A stretch of 64,000 bases of DNA, from positions 107,721-171,720 of the forward strand of contig NZ_WWCS01000013.1 of the NCBI RefSeq assembly GCF_009857535.1, in the 5' to 3' direction. The notes under the pieces were generated by a model that did no database searches, had not been told where the DNA came from, and worked only from the letters and a program-made list of their open reading frames with translations. Shown one piece after another: positions 40,976-48,992 of this stretch. The DNA is from Duganella margarita. Its GTDB lineage: Bacteria; Pseudomonadota; Gammaproteobacteria; Burkholderiales; Burkholderiaceae_D. Both the position numbers and the translations under genes were made by a program. Positions within the stretch are counted from its first letter, which is position 1; the number at the start of each line of letters is the position of its first letter.

Positions 40976-41221
40976 GCGCTGTCCGGTTCGGCCCTTCTGA
41001 TGCGGGCACTATCTTTCGGAGGACGGCTTGGCTGATGGGAGCGCTAAACACATCAGTCCAGCCGACCACCTTCATGTCCCCCGCTTGCGGCGGGTCTCGG
41101 AGATCGTTCAGCGCACGGTGTGGGTAGAACGTGCGGACAGTGGGCATTCGCTATCAAGACCGACCGTGTAGGTGCAAAGCATGAGGTGAGCACTACGCTT
41201 AGCCTGCACCCGGTGTCAGAT
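40976..41221. other. non-coding stretch at the left edge of the accessory patch
   Basis: No supported gene on either strand. Base composition changes from GC-rich to mixed here. The segment ends in ACCCGGTGTCAGATTTAAT, which looks unlike the neighbouring core DNA and could be an old recombination junction, but no repeat or terminal inverted sequence was found. Confidence 0.3.
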
Positions 41222-41743
41222 TTAATTGTGGGACGCAAGGACCCGCATGATCACGGGATCATGCCTATATTTTTGTTTAAGCTTTAACAAAAATCGTTGG
41301 GTTCTTTTGCATTCGTCAGCGAGTTCACAGTCCTTACGCCACTGGATCAGGTATCTCACGTCGGCGGGCAGCGCATTCCTTTCTTCTCCAACTGACCGTT
41401 CTCGGCAATCGCTGGACCACTGATCAACTTTCATCCAACGGATCTGCTCCCCCTGCGTCTGAAGGCGCAGGCAGGCATTGCCCTTGATGTATTGGAGAAT
41501 GCAGAAAGACAAACCCTCGCTACAAGAGTCGACCTCGGCGTACCCATTTTCCACAAGCTGCCTTTCCAGTCCCATGTGTTCACCCGTGGACAAATGGGCT
41601 AACGGGTCTGCGCGCCATCCTGCAGCGTAGAGTTGCTTTCTCGCCTTGATAAAGGGCTCGCCAACTTTGAGCACTGCTGGCGCGGCATGGACCGGCACAG
41701 GAGCAGAAAGGAGGGCCACGACGATGACAATAGCCTTGTTCAT
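41222..41743 (-). CDS. periplasmic protein, putative immunity protein of the muramidase effector
   Basis: A 173-residue exported protein with a Sec signal ending VHA. The mature part is mixed helical with six Cys (DSCSEGLSFC, GNACLRL, SSDCRER, KDCELADEC) that could form disulfides. It has no domain I recognise. Its start overlaps the stop of the muramidase gene (ATGA), making it the last of three coupled genes: PAAR, muramidase, this. Small exported proteins encoded directly after a cell-wall-cutting type VI effector are typically immunity proteins that block the enzyme in the periplasm. That role is inferred from context only. Confidence 0.65.
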   Translation of the reverse strand: MNKAIVIVVALLSAPVPVHAAPAVLKVGEPFIKARKQLYAAGWRADPLAHLSTGEHMGLERQLVENGYAEVDSCSEGLSFCILQYIKGNACLRLQTQGEQIRWMKVDQWSSDCRERSVGEERNALPADVRYLIQWRKDCELADECKRTQRFLLKLKQKYRHDPVIMRVLASHN

Positions 41744-42354
41744 TTTGTCTTCCCCCCTTCGGATTTGTAGACTGCCTCAAAGTGCCCAAACTCAACATAG
41801 GGCTGATGGTAATGGCCTGGTTTGCCTTTCCCCATTGGAAGTGCGGCCCATTGCACCGATGCCTCAGATATGCCAGCCTCGATATCGCCTTCTTTAATTT
41901 TCTCGATAACACCTCGCCGGCGCAGAATGGACACCGCGATAAGGTCTTGGGTATCCGGCGTGAAATCTGTTATACCCATCCCATTCTCGCCGTGGTCATG
42001 CCACGTGGGCTTGGTAATTTGGTATAGCCCAGCGGCAGTTGTAGTGCCCCCCTTTCCCGGGCCGGGGTGGGTCGAAAAATCACTAAATCGCCAAGGATCG
42101 TTCTTCTTGCCTTTGACTGCACCGAATTTAAAGTCGTAGCCACCACCTTCCGCCTCTCCGATGGCTTTTAGGAAAGCCCGAACGTTTGCATTCTTCAGGA
42201 ATTCCTTGTTTTCCGCTACACGCTGCTCTTGGGTTGCCTTGATTCTCACTTTTTTCGCTTCGCTGTCCTCGCGTGGCGTGGTGGTTCTCGTTGCACGATA
42301 ACGCAGAATGCGCCCGGACGGAGATGTTACCGCAGCAGTCATTTTAGCCCTCAC
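41740..42354 (-). CDS. lambda-R/GH104-type muramidase, putative type VI secretion effector
   Basis: A 204-residue enzyme without signal peptide. Residues 1-52 are a basic, disordered leader. The catalytic domain matches the phage lambda R lysozyme family: NANVRAFLKAIGEAEGGGYD (likely catalytic Glu69), FSDFSTHPG, TTAAGLYQITKPTW, DFTPDTQDLIAVSILRRRG, SVQWAALP. That family splits peptidoglycan as a lytic transglycosylase. GTG 42354 overlaps the PAAR stop (GTGA); ATG 42342 is an alternative. Lacking an export signal and a holin, and sitting between a PAAR gene and a periplasmic protein gene, it looks like cargo delivered by a type VI spike rather than a phage endolysin. Confidence 0.8.
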   Translation of the reverse strand: MRAKMTAAVTSPSGRILRYRATRTTTPREDSEAKKVRIKATQEQRVAENKEFLKNANVRAFLKAIGEAEGGGYDFKFGAVKGKKNDPWRFSDFSTHPGPGKGGTTTAAGLYQITKPTWHDHGENGMGITDFTPDTQDLIAVSILRRRGVIEKIKEGDIEAGISEASVQWAALPMGKGKPGHYHQPYVEFGHFEAVYKSEGGKTK

Positions 42355-42875
42355 GAGTAGATTTGAATCGATTCAGCATGAACTTCGGCCTCCAGCAGAT
42401 GCGTATGCCCTTGGGAATCGGTCGTCCCGAATTCGAGTTCTCCGCTCTCCCGCCTTAAGGCGTACTCGGTGTTGGCCAGTGGGTTGCCAGTCTCTTCGTC
42501 GATTAGCGCATATCTGTCGTCGAACATCGTCAGTCTGCTCGCGGTCTCACCTACGGTCGAGTCTGTTGCTTGCGACGTGTCGGACGTTTCGCCAATGATC
42601 TGGTATCTGACAGATTGATTGGGCACAAGTCGGGGAGGGCCAGGGCAGCCGCAGACGCACGAATCGTTTTCCAAAGCGACGTTCTTGCCGTTCCATGTCT
42701 CCGGAATTCGAGGTCCGACGCACACGATCTTTCCTTTTGACTTGCAGGCAGGGCAGAAAATCATGTCGCCTTCAAGCGCAATTCCGACACCGTTGATGCT
42801 ACCGTTGCTGCTGGCCGAGATGACCTTACCCCCAACCGTAGTCGAAGCACCTAGCGTGATTGTATGGCGTTTCAT
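42351..42875 (-). CDS. PAAR-domain spike protein with C-terminal transthyretin-like extension
   Basis: A 174-residue protein. Residues 1-85 are a PAAR domain of the Cys-rich kind: GDMIFCPACKSKGKI, VCVGPR, WNGKNVALENDSCVCGC with Cys at 41, 44, 52, 73, 75, 77, and PPRLV. PAAR proteins sharpen the VgrG tip of the type VI secretion spike and carry effectors. After a Ser/Thr-rich link, residues 119-174 (YALIDEETGNPLANTEYAL, GTTDSQGHTHL) resemble the transthyretin-like domains found on some PAAR proteins, probably for holding the separate cargo. ATG 42875 has AAAGG upstream. First of three coupled genes. No VgrG or sheath genes lie in the window. Confidence 0.85.
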   Translation of the reverse strand: MKRHTITLGASTTVGGKVISASSNGSINGVGIALEGDMIFCPACKSKGKIVCVGPRIPETWNGKNVALENDSCVCGCPGPPRLVPNQSVRYQIIGETSDTSQATDSTVGETASRLTMFDDRYALIDEETGNPLANTEYALRRESGELEFGTTDSQGHTHLLEAEVHAESIQIYS

Positions 42876-42983
42876 CTAAAGCCTTTTTATCTGACGTCGG
42901 CGAGCGGGACGACGCATTTGGCAACTATGGATTGGATGATTTACTCTCGTATTGAGAAGGAGCAAAAAATTGGTGCCACCGAC

Positions 42984-43116
42984 TGGAGATAGACCGAAGC
43001 CGACGACTGAGTAGTCCAGAAGCGAAAACGCCGATCTGCAAGGATCGGCGTTTTTGTGGTGATGTTCTTGGTGGCCTGGGCGGAACCGAAACACCGACAC
43101 AAGTGTTTTCAATTTT
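42984..43116 (-). repeat. decayed partial copy of tRNA-Phe with its downstream flank
   Basis: 43064-43116 matches the 3' half of the intact tRNA-Phe at 44132-44207 (CCA end, T arm and anticodon 3' side) with several changes. The match continues downstream of the tRNA at a constant offset of 1063 bases: 42984-43009 agrees with 44047-44072 at 19 of 26 positions, and hairpins sit at corresponding places in both. The 5' half of the tRNA is missing. This is a direct duplication, either left by an element that integrated into the tRNA 3' end or a decayed tandem tRNA gene. Confidence 0.7.
43025..43055 (-). terminator. strong hairpin terminator (usable in both directions)
   Basis: Perfect 12-base arms AAAACGCCGATC / GATCGGCGTTTT around TGCAAG, with T runs on both sides. 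It lies downstream of the tRNA-Phe remnant and upstream of the PAAR gene, insulating the cassette. Confidence 0.85.
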
Positions 43117-43228
43117 TGCGTCGCATCATGTATCACGTCACCGACTCGCCTGACTAACAAATTGTCGCCATAGCCGAAGCCGGTCGCCGAAAGGCGCGGC
43201 TGCACAGCCAGGGATGCAATACGTCCTA

Positions 43229-43763
43229 CTAAAATTTCTCTGCCTCAGATTTTCTCTTTGCTGCTTCTTCCTTGGCACTATCGGCATTGAATTTCTTTAG
43301 CAGATCGTTACGAAGATAGCGCACCTGCATCTCAAAACTCAAGTGCGGTGCATCTAGTTCGATGGTGGCGTCTGGGGGATTAAAACGCGCGTATTTGGTT
43401 GCCGACGAACGGGCGCCGCTCTGAACTGACCGTATATTTTTGCTTAAGAAACTGATAAACCGAAGCGAAACGACTTTTCTCCATTTCCATGATTACACCG
43501 GCAAGCTTTCCCTGTGTGTCAAATATGTACACTACCCCCAAGAGGCCTTCAATTTCGTATGATGCGCCGTCGGTGCTCAGCATCTGTCCACCGCTGTATT
43601 TGTTTAATCCACCATCTTGAACTTGCGTGTTTTTGGACAGCGCTTTTCTTAGCTGCTCGCCAGTGGTGACGCCGATTTCTGCACCTAATACTTGAGTCCC
43701 AGCCGTTGCAGATGAATTTGCCAATATGATTGCGCATGAGACGAACATAATGAAATGTTTCAT
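43229..43763 (-). pseudogene. exported protein of unknown function, frameshifted
   Basis: From ATG 43763 a Sec signal ending ATAG leads into a small alpha/beta protein (GAEIGVTTGEQLRKAL, YEIEGLLGVVYIFDTQGKLAGV, SRFASVYQFLKQKYTV). The frame then stops at 43380, but another frame continues with coding character (YARFNPPDATIEL, SFEMQVRYLRNDLLKKF, a charged tail ending at 43229). The switch is at about 43398-43410; one extra G in GTCGGCAAC would explain it, and removal would give some 177 residues. Either a pseudogene or a sequencing error. It resembles small periplasmic proteins found near effectors; a role as orphan immunity protein is a guess. Confidence 0.65.
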
Positions 43764-43900
43764 ATCGACCTCGTGAGGGGTAAAGGCTTTAGGCGGTAAC
43801 AGGAGCATCGGCTAGCTGCAATTTTGCCAAGTTTTTCGAGAAGGCGCATGAGCATGCGCAAAGCGGAGTTGAGAACCGCCTTAGGGGGGCAAAGGACTAA

Positions 43901-44022
43901 GGTGTTGAATTTACGCTCGAGGAATACCTGGAGGTGGCAGACTCATACGTTCCTGCAAGGGCAAGGTGACGGCGTCGATCAACGCCAATCCCGCCATCCG
44001 CGATCGTTTGACTGGGGCATAA
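43901..44022 (+). pseudogene. possible remnant of a D12-class DNA adenine methylase
   Basis: Two short frames read in order: GVEFTLEEYLEVADSYVP (from 43901) and KGKVTASINANPAIRDRLTG (43957-44019, then TAA). Together they recall the C-terminal region of D12-type adenine methylases, where F..EDY..LA, KGK...S.ND.P..R occur in that order. There is a frame change between them and no upstream continuation, so at most a fragment survives. The stretch 43764-44131 holds nothing else I can support. Weak evidence. Confidence 0.3.
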
Positions 44023-44090
44023 AGAGCCGCAATTCAATTTAAGCACCGGAAATAGACCGGAGACAAAAACTGCGAATCCCATATACGACA

Positions 44091-44114
44091 ACGCCCACTG
44101 GCATGAGTGGGCGT
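44091..44114 (-). terminator. hairpin downstream of tRNA-Phe
   Basis: Arms ACGCCCACT / AGTGGGCGT with a 6-base loop, 18 bases beyond the CCA end of the leftward tRNA. No long T run follows, so strength is uncertain. It corresponds in position to the hairpin at 43025 in the decayed copy. Confidence 0.55.
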
Positions 44115-44131
44115 CGCGTGAATCTTGTTCT

Positions 44132-44207
44132 TGGTGGCCCGGGGCGGAATCGAACCACCGACACAAGGATTTTCAATCCTCTGCTCTACCAACTGAGCTA
44201 CCAGGCC
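44132..44207 (-). tRNA. tRNA-Phe (GAA)
   Basis: On the minus strand a 76-base tRNA starts GGCCTGG, pairs with CCGGGCC plus A at the acceptor end, and has CCA encoded. The D arm contains AGCTCAGTTGGTAGAGC, the anticodon loop TTGAAAA gives GAA for phenylalanine, and the T arm has GGTTCGATTCC. The acceptor T5-G68 wobble is normal. A decayed 3' half copy is found 1063 bases to the left, and the accessory genes lie on its 3' side, as at many integration sites. Confidence 0.96.
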
Positions 44208-44284
44208 AAGGAGCAGAATTATAGCATCTCAACGGGAAAGTGCAAGGGCCAATTTCCATTCATCACAAACGCTATAATGGCCGG

Positions 44285-45505
44285 ATGAATAAGCCCACCA
44301 CCTCCGCGGCGCTGCGCGTGATCGAAACTGATATTTGCATAGTTGGCAATGGCGCGATTGCCAAGACCGCGGCGCTGGGCCTGGCCCAGGCCGGCCTGAG
44401 TGTGACGTTGCTGGGGCCGCCTTCGCCGCCACCGGCGCCAGTGGCGGCCGATCCGGGCTGGGACGCGCGCGTTTATGCGCTCAATCACACCGCGCATCAT
44501 CTGCTGTCGTCGCTCAAGGTGTGGGATGCGCTGGACCACACGCGGGTGGCGCCGGTCGATGCGATGATCGTCCATGGCGACGGCCCGCATGCCGGCGGCC
44601 TGGCGTTCGACGCCTACGGCGCCCACACCAACGCGCTGACCTGGATCCTGGAAGACCGCAACCTGAACCAGGCACTGGACGCCGCGTTGCGCTTCGCCCA
44701 GAACGTCAAGACGGCCACCGGCCGCGCCACCGGTCTGCTGCGCGACGCCGACCGCGCCACGGTATTGCTGGATGACGGCACCAGCATCCGCGCCGCGCTG
44801 GTGGTCGGCGCCGACGGCGCCCAGTCGTGGGTGCGCGGCCAGTGCGACATCGGCCTCGATTACCGCAGCTACAACCAGCGCGCCGTGGTGTCCAATTTTG
44901 CCTGCGAACTGCCGCACCATGGCGCCGCCCATCAGTGGTTCACCGGCGCCGAGGGCATCGTCGCCTTGCTGCCGCTGCCGGGGAATCAGGTGTCGCTGGT
45001 GTGGTCGGCGCCGGAGCAGCTGGCCGATACCTTGCGCGCCGAGTCGGCGCAGCAGATCGCCGACCGCCTGGCGGTGTTCGCGCGCGAGAAGCTGGGCGCC
45101 CTGACGCCGCTGCAGCCGGAGCTGGTGCGCGATTTCCCGCTGCGCCTGATCCGGCCGCACGCGATGACGGCGCCGCGCGTGGCGCTGATCGGCGACGCCG
45201 CCCATGTGGTGCATCCGCTGGCCGGCCATGGCATGAACCTGGGCTTTGGCGATGTGGCGCAGTTGATCAAGACCCTGTCCGAGCGCGAGCCGCAGCGCGG
45301 CATCGGCGACGACCGCGTGCTGGCCCGCTATGCGCGCGCGCGCAAGGAAGACGTGCTGCTGATGCAGGTGACCACCGATGGTCTGGCGCGCCTTTTCGAG
45401 ACCGATATCGAGCCCCTGCGCGTGGTTCGTAATTTCGGATTAAACTTGTTGGATAAATTACCTGTGCTGAAGCGTCGCCTGATCTCTCACGCGATGGGCA
45501 AGTAG
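44285..45505 (+). CDS. UbiH/UbiF/VisC family FAD-dependent monooxygenase
   Basis: A 406-residue flavin hydroxylase, probably for ring hydroxylation in ubiquinone synthesis. The FAD-binding strand-turn-helix is DICIVGNGAIAKTAALGLAQAG, a slightly altered GxGxxG; the mid DG motif appears in LVVGADGAQSW, and the second FAD motif is LIGDAAHVVHPLAGHGMNLGF. Which ring carbon (UbiH, UbiF, UbiI or UbiM type) cannot be settled by eye. ATG 44285 begins close to the FAD motif; no good ribosome site is seen. dsbC follows 21 bases after. Confidence 0.88.
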   Translation: MNKPTTSAALRVIETDICIVGNGAIAKTAALGLAQAGLSVTLLGPPSPPPAPVAADPGWDARVYALNHTAHHLLSSLKVWDALDHTRVAPVDAMIVHGDGPHAGGLAFDAYGAHTNALTWILEDRNLNQALDAALRFAQNVKTATGRATGLLRDADRATVLLDDGTSIRAALVVGADGAQSWVRGQCDIGLDYRSYNQRAVVSNFACELPHHGAAHQWFTGAEGIVALLPLPGNQVSLVWSAPEQLADTLRAESAQQIADRLAVFAREKLGALTPLQPELVRDFPLRLIRPHAMTAPRVALIGDAAHVVHPLAGHGMNLGFGDVAQLIKTLSEREPQRGIGDDRVLARYARARKEDVLLMQVTTDGLARLFETDIEPLRVVRNFGLNLLDKLPVLKRRLISHAMGK

Positions 45506-45526
45506 TCAGTCGTTACCGGAGAAGTT

Positions 45527-46255
45527 ATGAGAAAGAGTAAGTCCGTTTTGCTGTCGTTGTCGGTGTTGATGGCATCCTGCGTTGGCGCGCAAACCCCGCC
45601 GAGCGCCGAAGCGATCAAGAAGCTGATCGAGCCGCGCCTTGGCGTCAACGTCAAGGTCGATTCGATCACCGAGACGCCATACAGCGGCCTGTATGAAGTC
45701 CGCATCGGCAATGACATTCTGTACACCGACAAGACGGCGACGTATCTGATCAATGGTCATATTTTCAACTTGTCCACCGGCGCCGACCTGACGCGCGAGC
45801 GCATCGACGATATCACCAAGATCAAGTTCTCCGACCTGCCGCTGGACAAAGCCATCAAGACCGTCAAAGGCGATGGCTCGCGCGTGATCGCGGTGTTCGA
45901 GGATCCTAACTGCGGCTACTGCAAGCGCCTGCGCCAGACCACGCTGAAGGAAACCGACAACGTCACCATCTACACCTTCATGTACAACATCCTGTCGGAT
46001 GATTCCTTCGTCAAGTCGAAGAACATCTGGTGCTCGCCGGACCGCAGCAAGGCCTGGGACGACTGGATGGTGAGCGGCAAAGCCGCAGCGGTGGCGGACG
46101 CCAAGTGCGAAGCGCCGAATGACGCCGTGGTGGAGCTGGGCCACAAACTGGGCATCCAGGGCACGCCGGCGATCTTCTTCGCCGACGGATCGCGCATCCC
46201 TGGCGCGATCGATGCTAAAGCGCTGGAAGAAAAATTCAGCAAAGTTAAGCAGTAA
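45527..46255 (+). CDS. dsbC: periplasmic disulfide isomerase DsbC
   Basis: A 242-residue exported protein. A Sec signal (ending around VGAQ) is followed by the small dimerisation domain (VDSITETPYSGLYEVRIGN, YLINGHIFNL) and the thioredoxin-like domain with active site CGYC in FEDPNCGYCKRL, then a second Cys pair (IWCSPD, AKCEAP) and the cis-Pro loop GIQGTPAIFF. It repairs wrong disulfides in secreted proteins, which suits the many Cys-containing exported proteins here. Ribosome site CGGAGAAG precedes ATG 45527. Confidence 0.94.
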   Translation: MRKSKSVLLSLSVLMASCVGAQTPPSAEAIKKLIEPRLGVNVKVDSITETPYSGLYEVRIGNDILYTDKTATYLINGHIFNLSTGADLTRERIDDITKIKFSDLPLDKAIKTVKGDGSRVIAVFEDPNCGYCKRLRQTTLKETDNVTIYTFMYNILSDDSFVKSKNIWCSPDRSKAWDDWMVSGKAAAVADAKCEAPNDAVVELGHKLGIQGTPAIFFADGSRIPGAIDAKALEEKFSKVKQ

Positions 46256-46283
46256 CTGTAGTAGTCCAACCAGGGAGATTCAC

Positions 46284-46742
46284 ATGATCACTTTGAACAT
46301 CAACGGCAAGGATGTACAGGTGGACGCAGATCCATCGACGCCCATCCTGTGGGCCTTGCGCGATAACCTCAACATGACCGGCACCAAGTTCGGTTGCGGC
46401 ATGGCGCTGTGCGGCGCCTGCACCGTGCACCTGGGCGGCCAGGCGATCCGCTCGTGCGTAACGCCGATTTCGGCGGCCGAGGGCCAGAAAATCACCACCA
46501 TCGAGGCGATGGAAGCCGACAAGGTCGGCAAGGCCGTGCAGGACGCATGGGTCAAGATCGACGTGCCGCAATGCGGTTACTGTCAGAGTGGCCAGATCAT
46601 GAGCGCCACCGCGCTGCTGCGCACCAACAAGAATCCGTCGGACGCCGAGATCGACAACGCCATGGCCGGGAATATCTGCCGATGTGGCACCTATCAGCGC
46701 ATCCGCGTTGCCATCAAAGACGCTGCCAAAGCGATTGCCTGA
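46284..46742 (+). CDS. molybdenum hydroxylase small subunit, 2Fe-2S (IorA-like)
   Basis: A 152-residue iron-sulfur subunit. The plant-ferredoxin-type cluster is CGMALCGAC with an earlier FGC, and the second cluster is CGYCQSG plus NICRCGTY, the standard xanthine-oxidase-family pattern. It passes electrons from the molybdenum subunit encoded next. ATG 46284 has AGGGAG upstream. With the large subunit (10 bases on) it forms an isoquinoline-1-oxidoreductase or aldehyde-oxidase-type enzyme lacking an FAD subunit; electrons probably go to a cytochrome or quinone. Confidence 0.93.
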   Translation: MITLNINGKDVQVDADPSTPILWALRDNLNMTGTKFGCGMALCGACTVHLGGQAIRSCVTPISAAEGQKITTIEAMEADKVGKAVQDAWVKIDVPQCGYCQSGQIMSATALLRTNKNPSDAEIDNAMAGNICRCGTYQRIRVAIKDAAKAIA

Positions 46743-46752
46743 GGAGACCAGC

Positions 46753-48987
46753 ATGCGTATCGAATGGCTAAATCAAGGCTCAGTTGCCACCCCTTTGGTA
46801 AGCGGTTCCGCTACGGCGGCGGGCGTGTCGCGCCGCGGCTTCATGAAAGCCGGCGCAGTCGCCGGCGGCGGGCTGGTACTGGGCTTCTTCATGCCCGGCG
46901 CGGGCCGCTGGGCCAACGCGCAGCAGGCGCCGGCCAAGGTCTACGAACCGAACGCCTTCCTCCACATCGCGCCGGATAACACGGTGACGGTGCAGGTCAA
47001 CCGCCTGGAGTTCGGCCAGGGCGTGCAAACGTCGCTGCCGATGCTGATCGCGGAGGAACTGGACGCCGACTGGTCGCAAGTGCGCGGCGCGCTGGCGCCG
47101 GCTGGCGATCAATATAAAGATCCTGCGTTCGGCATCCAGATCACCGGCGGCTCGGGCAGTATCGCCCACTCGTACACGCAGTACCGCGAAATCGGCGCCA
47201 AGGCGCGCCAGATGCTGATCGCGGCGGCGGCCGAGCAGTGGAAGGTGCCGGCGGCGCAGATCAAGACCGTCAAGGGCACGCTGATCGGCCCTGCCGGCCA
47301 GAAGGCCACTTACGGTTCGCTGGCCGATGCGGCCATGAAGCAGCCGGTGCCCGCCACCGTGACGCTGAAAGATCCGAAGGACTTCACGCTGATCGGCAAG
47401 CCGACCAGGCGTCTGGACGCGCGCGCCAAATCGACCGGCAAGCAGCAGTTCGGCATCGACTTCAAGGCGCCGGACAGCAAGGTCGCTGTCGTTGCGCGGC
47501 CGCCGGTGTTCGGCGCCAAGGTTGCCAAATTCGACGCCAGCAAGGCCAAGGCCATCAAGGGCGTGATCGATGTGCTGGAAGTGAAGACCGACCGTGGCGG
47601 CAGCGGCGTGGTGGTGATCGCCGACGGCTACTGGCCGGCCAAGAGCGCGCGCGATGCGCTGGTCATCGACTGGGATACCAGCGGCGTCGATAAAGTCAGC
47701 AGCGAGAAGCAGGTAGCCGAGTACAAGGCGCTGGCGCAGAAACCGGGCAATCCGGTGCGCACCGCCGATACCTCCAAGCTGGCCGGCGCGGCGAAGAAAA
47801 TCTCCGCTGTCTATGAGTTCCCGTACCTGGCGCACGCGCCGATGGAGCCGCTGAATTGCGTGGTCGACCTGCGCAAGGATGGCTGCACGGTGTGGGCCGG
47901 CTCGCAGTTCCAGACCGTCGACCAGGGCGCGATTGCCGCCACCGCCGGCCTGAAGCCGGAGCAGGTGGTGCTGAACACGATGATGGCCGGTGGCGGCTTT
48001 GGCCGCCGCGCGGTGCCGACTTCGGATTATCTGGTGGAAGCGGTCAATATCGCCAAGGTATGGCAGGCCGCAGGTCACAAGCAGCCGATCAAGGTGATCT
48101 GGAGCCGCGAGGACGACATCAAGGGCGGCTACTACCGTCCGTCGCACGTGCACCGCGCCGACATCGGCATCGACGCCAAGGGCGAGATCGTGGCATGGGA
48201 TCACGTGATCGTCGGCCAGTCGATCACCAGCGGCACGCCGTTTGAGCCGATGATGGTCAAGAACGGCGTCGACTCGACCATGGTTGAAGGCATGGGCGAA
48301 CCGTACGAAGTGCCGCTGAACCTGAGCGCGCACACCGTCAAGGCCAACGTGCCGGTGCTGTGGTGGCGTTCGGTCGGCTCGACCCATACCGCGTTTGTGA
48401 TGGAGACCCTGATCGACGAAGCCGCGCATGCGGCCAAGATGGACCCGGTGGCGTATCGCAAAAAGCTGGTAGGCGAGAAGGGCAAGCGCCATATTGCCGC
48501 GCTGGACCTGGCAGTGGCCAAATCCGGCTACGGCAAGAAGGCTTTGCCGAAGGGCCAGGCCTACGGCGTGGCGGTGCATGAGTCGTTCAACACCGTGATC
48601 GCCTATGTGGTGGTGGCGTCCGTGAAAAACGGCACGCCGAAGCTGCACAAGGTGACGGCGGGCGTCCACTGCAACACGGCGGTCAATCCACTGACCATCG
48701 AAGCGCAGATCCAGGGCGCGGCGCTGATGGGCCTCGGCATGACCTTGTCGGGCGCCGCCATCACGCTGAAGGACGGCGTGGTCGAGCAGCAGAACTTCAG
48801 CGACTACACCGTGGCGCGCATGACGGACATGCCGGTGATCGATGTGCATATCGTGCCGTCGAACGATCCGCCAACCGGCATGGGTGAACCAGGCCTGCCG
48901 CCGCTGGCGCCGGCCTTCGCCAATGCTTTGTTCAAATTGACCGGCAAGCGCCTGCGCAAACTGCCGTTCGATCTGGCGAGCGCCTGA
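46753..48987 (+). CDS. molybdopterin-binding large subunit, xanthine oxidase family (IorB-like), Tat-exported
   Basis: A 744-residue molybdenum-binding subunit. The N terminus has a twin-arginine signal, SRRGFMKAGAVAGGG, so the folded complex is exported with its partner to the periplasm. Cofactor contacts include EFGQGVQTSLPMLIAEEL, GGSGSIAHSYTQYR, MMAGGGFGRRAVPTSDY and PTGMGEPGLPPLAPAFANAL. It oxidises an aldehyde or N-heterocycle; the substrate cannot be told. The next gene encodes a MocA-like protein that would supply the cytosine form of the cofactor. ATG 46753 follows GAGGAGA. Confidence 0.92.
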   Translation: MRIEWLNQGSVATPLVSGSATAAGVSRRGFMKAGAVAGGGLVLGFFMPGAGRWANAQQAPAKVYEPNAFLHIAPDNTVTVQVNRLEFGQGVQTSLPMLIAEELDADWSQVRGALAPAGDQYKDPAFGIQITGGSGSIAHSYTQYREIGAKARQMLIAAAAEQWKVPAAQIKTVKGTLIGPAGQKATYGSLADAAMKQPVPATVTLKDPKDFTLIGKPTRRLDARAKSTGKQQFGIDFKAPDSKVAVVARPPVFGAKVAKFDASKAKAIKGVIDVLEVKTDRGGSGVVVIADGYWPAKSARDALVIDWDTSGVDKVSSEKQVAEYKALAQKPGNPVRTADTSKLAGAAKKISAVYEFPYLAHAPMEPLNCVVDLRKDGCTVWAGSQFQTVDQGAIAATAGLKPEQVVLNTMMAGGGFGRRAVPTSDYLVEAVNIAKVWQAAGHKQPIKVIWSREDDIKGGYYRPSHVHRADIGIDAKGEIVAWDHVIVGQSITSGTPFEPMMVKNGVDSTMVEGMGEPYEVPLNLSAHTVKANVPVLWWRSVGSTHTAFVMETLIDEAAHAAKMDPVAYRKKLVGEKGKRHIAALDLAVAKSGYGKKALPKGQAYGVAVHESFNTVIAYVVVASVKNGTPKLHKVTAGVHCNTAVNPLTIEAQIQGAALMGLGMTLSGAAITLKDGVVEQQNFSDYTVARMTDMPVIDVHIVPSNDPPTGMGEPGLPPLAPAFANALFKLTGKRLRKLPFDLASA

Positions 48988-48992
48988 GCCGG

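Noticed and set aside
41740..42354. Muramidase as part of a prophage lysis cassette
   Set aside because: No holin, spanin or structural phage genes are present, and it is coupled to a PAAR gene and a periplasmic protein gene.
43897..44166. Minus-strand frame over the tRNA-Phe flank
   Set aside because: It runs through the tRNA and hairpin and its similarity to the frame at 42876-43205 comes from the DNA duplication.
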